The notes under the pieces are model-generated. The model saw only the letters and a program-made list of their open reading frames with translations. It searched no databases and was not told where the DNA came from. From NCBI GenBank assembly GCA_005765155.1, contig VCCP01000003.1, positions 4,030,001-4,094,000 of the forward strand: a stretch of DNA of 64,000 nt, in the 5' to 3' direction. This stretch comes from Zelopaecilomyces penicillatus. Its lineage: Eukaryota > Ascomycota > Sordariomycetes > Hypocreales > Pseudodiploosporaceae. A program made the position numbers and the translations under genes. Positions 45,166 through 54,967 of this stretch are shown in pieces; position 1 is the first letter of the stretch, and the number at the start of each line of letters is the position of its first letter.

Positions 45166-48100
45166 CTCGTAGGGAGTGGAGTGAGCTGTGTTCTGGGCCA
45201 GCTCCGACACAGGAGTCATGGCTGTCATGAGGGTTAGGGACATATATTTACGGCAGCATCCCCACATCTTTCTTTCCTTCTGCGTTTTGCACATCGGCTG
45301 GAGGTCTTGGGTTATCTTTTTTTCTTGTTTTTGCCCTTTTGAGGTAGACTAGTGTCTTGAAGACATGGATAACTCAATTCAATATGGATTTGGAGATGGC
45401 GATGTATGATTGGCATAAGTGGTAGTATAATGTGATGATATGGTCATGATTAGATGTTGTGGGGCGGGTTGTTGTAGACGAACCTTGCCTATCGTAGAAT
45501 GACATGACAGGAAATCGCCCTTTTAGATTCTACGTCTAGAAGCGGCAGACGCATGACAATGCACATGTCATCACATCTTACTGCAGAAAGTCCGAGCATT
45601 GTGACGCTTGTGGGCAGCCCGCCCATGCCCAATGGTTTGAGAGTCGAGGGTGCCAAAGTGCGTGAGAGAGAGCGACGCGTGAGGAAAGGGGGCAGGGGCT
45701 GATCGAAACATATGTATCTACGGAGTACACACACACCCCAATGCGGCAATTCGCCAAATGCAACTCTAATCGCAATCCAGGCGGGCCGGTTGGAGGACCG
45801 ATCCTGATGCCTAGATGCAAAACTTGGCTTTTCTGACATGAACTGGTCTGGGCGCTTGCCGGTACTACCTTGGGAGACGCAGGTTCGTGCCGGGTGGATG
45901 ACAAAATAAGCAGCACACGGCAAAAGGCTGCGGTATTCTGCAAGTAACGGGCTATGGTGGGCTCACTTCTGTATGTGTGAATGTATGTGAGCCGTACTCC
46001 GTATAACGTATTTACTGGGTGGGAACGGAGTAGTAATATGGACTAATTACAAATGCGTCAATTACCGAGTCTGGCAGTAGGCAATTACTGCATGTGGACA
46101 AACTATCAAACAGAGATGGTTGAAGACGCAGTTCTAGTTTGTCATGGATTTAGGGATTTAGGGGCTCGTCGACTGGTTCCTCATCTCTGAGACAGAGAGA
46201 GCTGCATTCAGCATGGTTAAAGTCCATGTGCTTTTATAGGTGGCGGCTGGACCATGAACACGCATATCCAAGCTTGGAGGATGGCTCTGAAGAGACTCGG
46301 AGTGCGGGATCGACGATCATCTGACGGCTGGGGCTGTCATCTCAACGTGGTATTACTACCCAAGATATTGTACAAGCATAAAGGCGAATACTTACCTGGC
46401 CAACCTACCTACCCGTTGAACATTTGACCCAAACGCGCTCCATCCATACGTTCAAATGTCAGCCAGTCCCGCGTTTATAAGTCATTCGTGAGGGTATGTA
46501 GCAGCAAGCTCCCCCCTTCCAGCCTCTAGCCTTTTCCGACGGATTGGACCTTGGGTTCCGTCTACATGAAGGTCCCCTAGCTGGTTGCGGACTAGCTGCA
46601 AATCAGATCTCCTCGGGAGGAGGAGGAGCTGCGTAGATTTTAGTCTGGCGGCCGGGACAGCCAAATGTAATAATTGTCACTTCGGAGCAATTAATCCTCC
46701 CACCACCACCACCACCACCTGGGCCCTGCGAAGAGGATTGGTGAGGCAAAGACGAGTGTTATTACTTTTTGCCGATCCATCCCTTGCCTCAATCTGCGGA
46801 GCAGCCACCCCATGTTTTCAGGGCGTATATTGAAGTTAAGGATGTAGGTGAGGTTGTATTGATGCATAAGGTAGCATAACATCAGGGCGGCTAATAATTA
46901 CCAAGTGCAGGCATATTGTGCGTAGTACGTACAACGCAACGCGCACATGATATCCCATTTCCAGTCCCCTTTGTTAATTACCTCTTATTTGAATTTCCTC
47001 TCTATACACAGAGTAGCGAGCACTCGCGGCGACTCAGAGATGTATAATTAGCATAATTAGCGCTCCAGGCTGGCCAGCCATGCCCGAGACTGTTCGGTCT
47101 GGTGCTGTGCAGTAGTGGATGTTCAATGACAGGCTAGGTCCACGTCAATCTGGGGCTAACCCTGGCCCGCACTCTAAATTATCCTCATGCCTTGCGACCA
47201 ACGGCCTGATTGAGAATTGAAGCTCTGTCTCGTGATGAATGTTTGAATTTTTGTCTGACATTCCGCTACGGAGTAATCACTAGGACCCTTGGGTGTTTTA
47301 TTAATAGGTCCATATCTTGGGGTTGGCATTTCGGGGCCATAATGTCTTGATCCGGCCGATTTGGGAATGCATATCTAATTACCTACTAGATACTTTAGGT
47401 AGTGATGGAGGTATGTGTGTAGTGCAATTATAGCACGTCGACAGTTATGCCAGCTGGAGGGCAGAACGGCTTGATTTGCCAAGGCAGGCAGAGATTGAGC
47501 GTGCGTCTGTGCTGTAAAGTCCCTGAAGGCCCTGTTGGCTGCACTGTAATACTGTGTGTGGTTTCCTTTGGGGGGAGGGGGGCGGCACGGAATAAGATGC
47601 TTTCGGCTTACTCCTTCATAGGTAGTCCTTACTGCGGCATGTCTGAGAATGCAAGAAAGTAAAGGGAAAAGGATGGTGTTAGTATGAAGGAAAAGAAAAG
47701 AAAATCAAGAAAAAGCAGCAAGACCTACTACGTTGTACGTAGTGAATGAGAAAGAAAAAAAACGCATCGCCCAGCGAGAGCCGGAACTGACAGGTTGCGC
47801 CCCTCTCTTTGCCATTTATTAGTCGTTGTGTCGCATCCACATCACGTCAAGTAACGTTAATAAGAGAACGTCTGTAATTACAGTGCGGCTCCTTTCTCTC
47901 GGCGTCCCACTATTAACGTTCATAATAGCAGACTCCGTGCCGAAAATTTGAAAGTCATGTCCCGTCGCCGGAGTCCCCGCCATTTGAGTGTCTCCACTGA
48001 CAGGCAGGCAGGTACAGTGGTCTTGGAGTGGTGTAGGGACCTGGAGTCACAACCAATCTAGGCAAGCCAAGGAGACACAACAAATATTACATGGACTGCC

Positions 48101-49560
48101 GAACATGGGCACAATACAGCACGCAACCCAGACAGGCCCGTACATACATACTAAACGTTGCTTGTCTCTGCCATCCCACACGGACGCCGCACACTTGACT
48201 GTCTGTCTATTCCTGGCTCAGACTGAGAGAGAAGGATGACGTGTGAATCGATTAGATAACTATCCTGTCATGCTGGAGACCGCTGGGGGGCTCTCAATTA
48301 GGCATTCCCAGGTTGCCAGGTACTTAGGTAAGTAGCTTGAGAGCTCCGGCAGGCCTGACAGACATATCCTCACCCTAGCGGCTAAACCGGCACTGGGTCA
48401 TTTGGGGGGGAGGGGGCACTGCGAGCAGTCACTGAGGGGGCTGCTGCTGGCCTCCCCGCGCTGCCCTGAACCTTGCGTCGAACAGGGGGGAGGGAGGCAA
48501 GAGTTAATAGGGAATGTACCTAATTACCTAGGGCAAAGTGCCTTGGGCATTCACCAAAAAAACCGCCCAATAAACAACCGCTGGTGGTGAAGAAACAAAC
48601 ACCAGCCAGCCAACGCCACCCTTGCCAACGATCGCATCCACCATGAACCAGTCAGTGCCGTGTTTCCTCCATCCCAAGACACGACCCTTTTCCGTTTTCC
48701 GGCGTGGCCAACCACAAGCAACGCCAGCCGACCGCCCTGCTGCAACCTTGTTGGCGTCGACAGCTCCTGATAGGAGCGGCGGTGCCAGAGCTGACGATCC
48801 CAGCTGAGCGGCACGATCCCACCGTTCCCACCCTAGTCGCCTCCTAGGCCTGTTGGGCTTGCTAGTGCCGCGGGCGACGGAGCGAGCGAGCTGCCACTAG
48901 CAACAAACTGTACCGAATACGTAGTTACACGACCAGCATTTGCACACTTTGTCGATGGCTCAGAGTGAGGTCTTGGGTAGGCAAAGCAAAAGCAGGGCAA
49001 GGGACGGAGAGGCCAGGTATGCAGGCCAGACAAGGGCATGTTGGATGCTGCCGCTCTTAATCGGCCAGACTCGCCAAACCACTCCCGAAAAGGACGGGCT
49101 GGGCCAGAAAAAATTGATCCCCAAAGGTGCGTGCTCATCCGCATTTCAACGATGGCCCCCAAAACGGCTCCGTGCCTGTCTTGTTGGCTTGTAATAACGT
49201 TGGCCATCTAACTTGACCTGTCCGTAGGAAACTCTTGGCAGTCTTGCTGCCTTTCATTCATCAACCCTGCATGTCGCTCCTGGCACCGCTTCCTTTGATA
49301 CCATCTGGCTCTGCCATTATTGTTTGGGCTCTTGGTCACTCAGAAACTACACCAACGCTGAGCAGCGCCGACGACAACATCGCCGACATCATCAGCATGA
49401 CGTGCAGCCTGTGAATACGTCGCCTCATCTCGCCCAACTTGCTACGCTTGCCCTGTGCTTCAACATCGTCTTGGGGAAAGATGCCGCTCAACAACCGCCG
49501 GCGACGCTTGAATCTTCCTCTTCGTTACCGCCTCTCTCTTTCGCCTCTCCCGTGCCCGGC
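45166..49560. other. 4.4 kb gene-free spacer
   Basis: It runs from the DUF3984-like stop to ATG 49561. Frames such as 45489-45943 (minus), 47447-47662 and 47988-48239 show no domain and were not called. The spacer holds three copies of the TACGGAGTA word (45719-45728, 45994-46003 as reverse complement, 47267-47275) and two AATTACCTA words (47377-47385, 48522-48530). It also has a CCA triplet run near 46700-46718 and C/T-rich, leader-like sequence from about 49200 to 49560. Much of it is probably the regulatory region of the seven-TM gene. Confidence 0.55.
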
Positions 49561-50532
49561 ATGTCCCATTCTCATGGAACCGTAGCCTCCCATGGCCCGC
49601 CGCGACACCGTTATATCCATATCATCACCATCGTCTTCCTCAGCATAGCCCTGTACAATGTTCTGGAGCTCACCATCATTGTCGCCGGCACTTTCAAGCG
49701 CTTCCGTGGCCTGTACTGCTGGAGCGTTCTCGTCACCACCTTGGGCATCGCCATCAACGCCATCGGCTTCCTGCTCAGGACTCTCAAGGTCTTTGATTCG
49801 CCCTATGTTTATTCCACCGTAACCCTAATCGGCTGGGTTACCATGGTCACCGGCCAGTCGCTAGTGCTGTACTCTAGACTTCACATAGTTTTGCACCGTG
49901 AGAAGTGGCTGCGCTCCGTCTTGTACATGATCATCATCAATGCTGTGTGGGTCAGCACACCAGTTATTGTTCTGGTCTACCTTGTCAGCTCCGACAACAC
50001 AGGTCGATATATTTTGGGATACTCCATCGCCGAAAAACTGCAGCTGTCCGTGTTCTTCCTTCAGGAAGTTGTCATTTCCGCCCTGTATCTCTCCGAAACC
50101 TTAAAAATCACCAAGAGCCATCGGGGACTAACCAGCGGAACGCGAAAGATTATGAGTCAGGTCATAATCATCAACATTGTCATCATCTGCCTAGATGTCA
50201 GCATTCTTGCCCTCGAGTTCGCTAATCTCTTCAACATACAAACCGCTTGGAAACCTATGGTATACAGCATGAAACTGAAAATGGAGTTTAGCGTTCTCAA
50301 TCGTCTTGTGGAGCTATCGCAATATGTGAGACGTAACCGCTCATTTGCTCTCAATGAATTACCACCTGATGAACTGGTCGCCGTACCTTCCAACGTGCTT
50401 GCCATTGGACTGGGTGCAAGTGGGAGGCATGGCGGGGAAACGCCGTCGTATGCCAGAGGTCAGCCCAGTCTTGAGCATAACAGCAAAAGCAGCCAGTCTG
50501 ATGCAATCATCTCCGAGGTTCAGAGGGAGTGA
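49561..50532 (+). CDS. Seven-transmembrane fungal integral membrane protein
   Basis: 323 residues from ATG 49561, one exon. Seven hydrophobic helices at about 18-43, 53-75, 82-105, 117-140, 155-176, 198-220 and 224-246. A short His-rich N-terminus precedes them and a hydrophilic Ser/Gly tail of about 75 residues follows. The frame extends upstream to 49324 without ATG and with leader-like composition, so 49561 is preferred. The pattern (YNVLELTIIVAGTFKRFRGLYCW, then GQSLVLYSRLHIV) matches a fungal family that I think is called DUF7703 in recent Pfam. Topology is receptor-like, but no G-protein-coupling motif or ligand can be read. Long upstream spacer suggests complex regulation. Confidence 0.82.
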   Translation: MSHSHGTVASHGPPRHRYIHIITIVFLSIALYNVLELTIIVAGTFKRFRGLYCWSVLVTTLGIAINAIGFLLRTLKVFDSPYVYSTVTLIGWVTMVTGQSLVLYSRLHIVLHREKWLRSVLYMIIINAVWVSTPVIVLVYLVSSDNTGRYILGYSIAEKLQLSVFFLQEVVISALYLSETLKITKSHRGLTSGTRKIMSQVIIINIVIICLDVSILALEFANLFNIQTAWKPMVYSMKLKMEFSVLNRLVELSQYVRRNRSFALNELPPDELVAVPSNVLAIGLGASGRHGGETPSYARGQPSLEHNSKSSQSDAIISEVQRE

Positions 50533-51850
50533 GAGTCGCGACGGAAATCCCATTGCTCTCATATTTTACATATTATGCATGGCTTGGGGATATATACACC
50601 AACAAAGCGAAGTGCCATCTTGAATTTAGTGGCAGTGGACAGCTGTGGCGTTCAACGTTGGTTTCGGGATTTGTGGATAGCGAAACGTTTTAACATTTGG
50701 GAGGTCAGTGATGGGCATTTTGTTCAGCGTCGGTGTTTGGGTGTCTTGATATCAAACGAGGGTTCCACTTTTTATTTCCTATCTCGTTTTGATTTAAATA
50801 GCATTGATAATGATGGGACGTCTGGGTGAGCTTATTGGCGAGCTTATGTGGAGATGAACTAGGAGTAATGATACCTGACTGATGCGTTGGTCAATATTTT
50901 CTTGGATAGCCACAATGTAATTATAGGAAGGATTGAGCACGCTGGTGATGACAATCGCACAAATCACTTCTTGCAAGATCTTCCGGATTGTTCAAAAATG
51001 CGCCGTGACCCTTTGCGTGGGCGTGCTGTTCACCTTCCCGCTGACGAGAGATTGGGGTAAAGGTAAGGGATGGTTGTTTTCAAGAGGCCACCCAACCCCA
51101 TCGAGGTTAATATCCTAATAAAAGATACAACGCAATAACCAAGCCTATCAAAGTATTGGGACAAGATATTGGCGAGTTTTGAGATTACGAAACGAACTAA
51201 AGGCGTTGCTGACTGCGCCGTCTAGAGCTGACCGTGGCCAATTACCTATTTCTTCCAAGTTTAGATATATATACCATGACAAGAGGAATCTCCCAAGTAG
51301 GTATATGTACCGGCTTACCTACCTACTTTTTACCTGAGGTAAAAGTAAGGAATCGTAGAATATACCTTTTCTCGGTCCTCTAGTGCTGGTCAAGCGCCTC
51401 GATAGCGCCAACAAGTGTAGTTATCTTGACCCCGCAGCGAATTGCTCTCGACTCGCCGAAAGCAGCAAACATAATGCGGAGGAACAAACTACTTATTAAT
51501 AATGATAACTAGGTAGCAAAGATTCCTGCTGCTGTCCACCCATGACTGGTTGGTGTGTGGTGGCTGTGGAGGGTGTCAACCAATAAACAACCAATAAACA
51601 ACCAATAAACAACCAATAAACAACCAAAACAACCAGGAGTTCAGGTGCGGAGAAGCACAACTTGAAGGGGCAACTATCGCACCGCCCTTGGAACCGACAA
51701 TCCCAAAGAGTGTTATCCCGGAAGCATACAAATTACTTATAAGAATAGACACATCCTCTTTTCCAATTCACGAGGGATTCTCACCCGGGCCCGCCTAAAA
51801 GCGTCAGGTAGTTCAACAGGCCAACAGTCCAGCAACCACCAACAGTCAAT
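50533..51850. other. Promoter spacer of the cystathionine gamma-synthase-like gene
   Basis: About 1.3 kb: 3' UTR of the seven-TM gene, then the promoter of the PLP enzyme with the tandem CCAAT repeat at 51577-51627 (separate entry). An AATTACCTA word lies at 51240-51248, and several GGTA/TACC-rich short inverted words around 51295-51345. No gene was recognised. Confidence 0.5.
51577..51627. repeat. Tandem 11-bp promoter repeat carrying CCAAT and ATAAACA
   Basis: Four perfect copies of CAACCAATAAA plus seven bases of a fifth. Each junction spells CCAATAAACAA, that is a CCAAT box overlapping a forkhead-like ATAAACA core. The array ends 223 bases before ATG 51851 of the PLP enzyme. In fungi CCAAT is bound by the HAP/CBC complex, so a regulatory role is plausible. 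A related single copy lies at about 48568-48580. Confidence 0.9.
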
Positions 51851-53754
51851 ATGGTGATTCTCAAACCCCAATCCGAGTTCGGCCATGCGCCACCCCCACA
51901 GTCGCCCTACAGCATCATCACCAATCTGCCCAGTTGGGATCTGTGGTACAACCTGCGCGAGGGAGATTCATCGCCCTTGGCACGCCTCGTTCACATCTAT
52001 CCTCGTTTCGCACCGACTCATTCCGTAGCCCAGGTGAGTTTTGTATACATAATTGCGCCCCGCCTATCCGGTTCAGAAACGAAGCAGAACCACTACTACC
52101 ATCGCCATCATCGCTACCACTACTGGTACTTCATTTCACTGGGACAAGAGCGATATCATGGATATAAAAAGTTGAGACTCTGACTGGGTTCCCTTCATTA
52201 GCTTGGTCAAGAGGTGGCCAAAAGACTTGGTCTGGAGGAGAAAAAGTCCATGGTGTACCTCAACCCGATTGCCATTCCTTACACTCGCGGCCATGCCACT
52301 TCCAAGCGCCGAGGAGAATTTGCCATCAAGGCCGAGGATTTGCAATTCAAATGCGTCGAAGTGGCTGGTCATCGGATATATGCTATGCTGTACGAGCCGG
52401 CCCACGGGAAAGCGGTGATGGAAACCTGGGGAAATCCGGGCATTGGGCTCTCCATTCGAGGAGCTGAAATGCTCCTTAAAGGTGTAGACACCATGGTAGA
52501 AATCCCATGTGACTTTGAAAACCCACCCGAGCCAACATTTACTCCTGAGGGTCCAGGGCATGAGGGAATCCGAGAGCGAATCATTGAACTTCTTCACCGG
52601 GCCCCCATTGACCCAAACAACGTCAAGTGCGAGCCCAAGGACGTGTTTCTATTTCCCACAGGCATGGCCGCGGTCTATCACACCACTAACCGCATTCTGG
52701 AATATCGACCTGGAACTGCGGTCATCCTGGGCGTTGTTTTCCACAACACCTATCATCATATGATCGAAGAAGCCCCTCAAGGCTTCAAGCATGTGGGTAA
52801 GGTAGACAAGGAAGGTATTGACGAACTGGAGGCTTGGTTGGAGGAAGAGGCAAAGGCGGACAGGAAAGTGAGCTTTGTGCTCACCGAGTTCCCTGGTAAT
52901 CCTAACCTCGAAACCCCTGACCTGCGTCGCTTGAAGAAGCTAGTAAGTGTCCTAATCATCATTTGAATTTCCGCCTCGCAACGATATCCAGCCCAGAACC
53001 TCTAACCAGTGGATAGTCCGAAAAATACGGATTTGTGTTCATTGTAGATGACACCCTCAGTGGCTTTGGCAACGTCGATGTCATCGGCCAGTCAGATATC
53101 CTACTCACCTCCTTGACAAAATCCTTCAGCGGTAAGGCAGATGTGCTTGGTGGCTCTATTGTCCTTAATCAGCTTTCACCTCAATATAGCAATCTATTCA
53201 ACGAATTCACCCGGACTCACAAAAACGAACTCTTTGCCGCTGACGCCGAAGTTCTGCTTTCCAACTCCCAGGGTTTTTTTGAGCGCACCCGAATTCTCAA
53301 TCGCAACGCTGAGGCCATGGCGAACTTTCTTCACAGAGTTGCGAACGAACCCAACTCGCCCATCACAAAGGTGCAGTACCCAACCTTGCTCCCGACCAAG
53401 CCAGAATTCGACGCCTTCTTCCGGCCCCGCACGACAGAACTGCCTGAGCCGGGATATGGCTGCCTTTTTACGGTGGAGATGGACGGCGTGGATACTGCCA
53501 AGGCTTTCTATGACCGCTGCGGCTTTTACAGCAACCCACATCTAGCAGGGCATGTCACACTTATGATTGCGTACAACATGTTCCTGTTTGGCAGGGACCC
53601 TGAGGAGAGAGCCTATTTCAGGGGCCTCGGGGTTGCAGAGGAGGGTATTCGAATATCGGCGGGCCTGGAAAACGTCGAGGACCTAATTGACACTCTCAAG
53701 GATGCCGTTGATGCAGCTGTCGAGGCAAAGAAGCAGAGGAAGGCTGGAAATTGA
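51851..53754 (+). CDS. Cystathionine gamma-synthase-like PLP enzyme (Cys/Met metabolism family)
   Basis: A gamma-class PLP enzyme acting on activated homoserine, most likely making cystathionine from cysteine in transsulfuration. 553 residues, three exons: 51851-52033, 52202-52942 and 53017-53754. Introns are 52034-52201 (GTGAGT...TTAG) and 52943-53016 (GTAAGT...ATAG, branch CTAAC), both phase 0. The PLP Schiff-base lysine is in SLTKSFSGKADVLGG (codon 53119-53121, about residue 343), and IVDDTLSGFGN holds the Asp that contacts the PLP ring nitrogen. The N-terminal 90 residues (NLPSWDLWYNLREGD, YPRFAPTHSVAQ) are an extension seen in fungal cystathionine gamma-synthases. A related use in a secondary pathway cannot be excluded, but no other pathway gene is adjacent. 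Confidence 0.88.
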
Positions 53755-54097
53755 TGAGTGAGCTGTCAATCTGCAAGGGGGGCCAAAAGCATGATTACTT
53801 TAAAAGATACATCAACGCCAATGGATGAGAAGCTTGGATAATCCTACTATCCCCGAAACTGGTCCCTAACCTTGATCATGATGGGTAGATGGTAATTCTA
53901 ACCCAAGCTTCTACCAAACCCCCCTGTGAGAAAGCTGACAGGTAAGGCATGGGGTTAGGGTTAAAACGTAACGTGATGTACGTAGGTACTTATGTATCCG
54001 TGTAAATGTGCTTTGTTTCCGTCTATTCCATCTCTTAGCTCTTTGACATATTTTGGATTAGTCGCGAGTTCTTGTTCTAGAAGGACGAGGCTTAACC
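53755..54097. other. Short spacer
   Basis: About 340 bases: 3' UTR of the PLP enzyme and promoter of the next plus-strand gene. A TTAGGG-like word (GGGTTAGGGTTAAAA) lies near 53952-53966. It is a single short copy, not a telomeric array. Confidence 0.5.
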
Positions 54098-54967
54098 ATG
54101 GAGCTATCAGCCTCCACTCCGCCGGAGAGTGAGTTTGACAAGACTAAGCTTTCTGCCCTCGATGCCAATAGCTTTAGCTTGCTTATTCCGACATTTTTTG
54201 CCCACACGACTTTGTCTAGCCTTAGTGTTGGGCTTCAGGATGACGAGAATACTATTGATGGCGTTTTCGAACTCATTCGTTCACGAGCTATTGAACCCCC
54301 AACTGTTCTAGCGATATCAGGCATTATCAAGAAGCCAATTCAAACGGTCAAAGATTTTCACACCACATGGGCGGCTGCACAGAAGGTCATCGCGGAGCTT
54401 CCTCTCTCAACTCTCCCCCACTATCGACAAGCTTTGCAGATACTCGCCGATATTGACGTGATGGGAGGACCACCGGGGGTCGCGCTGTGGTCTCTTGCCC
54501 GTCATTCGGCCGACATAATCAAATTCATGGACGAGCCAAGTCTAGTATGGGTGCCCCAACACAAAGCAGACTTCATGGGGGAGCGAAGCCTGCAGGAACG
54601 CGTGGGTTCGCCCGAACAAATGGACCCACACGTCCCGGAATTGCTAGTCTGGTTACAGGATGTAAACTGGCCGCCCTACAACGGTTGTGTGAGACAACTT
54701 GCGCGATTCCCGGAGGTGACCGTGAAGCCTATCCAACATATCATGATGAACGAGCCCACAGATACGGGCTGGATCCTTCACCTGTTGCAGTTTGTGGAGG
54801 AGCATGTTCCCATTGGTCCGCTGTGGGAGGTCCTCAGACTCCAAATGAAGGTGAAAGCCGACGACAGAACTGACGATCCTGATATTCAACTGCTGTCTGA
54901 ACTGGCCGCTCAAATGTTGAATACGCTCAAGGAGTGGGAGCAGCAACTTCACGTGAAATGCGCCTAG
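54098..54967 (+). CDS. Hypothetical protein with DUF5071-like C-terminal domain
   Basis: 289 residues, one exon, start ATG 54098 in a good context (ACC before ATG). The second half (residues about 180-285: VPELLVWLQDVNWPPYNG, then ARFPEVTVKPIQHIMM, then GWILHLLQFVEE) follows the DUF5071 pattern, a helical domain better known from bacterial proteins and of unknown role. The first half (residues 1-175) is helical and not recognised. No signal peptide or membrane segment, so probably cytosolic. A bacterial origin is possible but cannot be judged without a tree. Confidence 0.75.
   Translation: MELSASTPPESEFDKTKLSALDANSFSLLIPTFFAHTTLSSLSVGLQDDENTIDGVFELIRSRAIEPPTVLAISGIIKKPIQTVKDFHTTWAAAQKVIAELPLSTLPHYRQALQILADIDVMGGPPGVALWSLARHSADIIKFMDEPSLVWVPQHKADFMGERSLQERVGSPEQMDPHVPELLVWLQDVNWPPYNGCVRQLARFPEVTVKPIQHIMMNEPTDTGWILHLLQFVEEHVPIGPLWEVLRLQMKVKADDRTDDPDIQLLSELAAQMLNTLKEWEQQLHVKCA

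Noticed and set aside
45489..45943. 144-residue minus-strand frame with several cysteines
   Set aside because: No signal peptide, domain or plausible splice structure; overlaps spacer words and another equally long frame in a different phase.
53950..53967. Telomere-like TTAGGG word
   Set aside because: One or two units only, inside a gene-dense region; not an array.
11054..53984. Frequent TACGTA words in spacers
   Set aside because: A rough count is at or below the random expectation for a six-base palindrome in 64 kb.
51851..54967. Secondary-metabolite cluster around the gamma-class PLP enzyme
   Set aside because: Neighbours are a seven-TM protein and a DUF5071-like protein; no synthetase, oxygenase or transporter is adjacent, so primary sulfur metabolism is the simpler reading.
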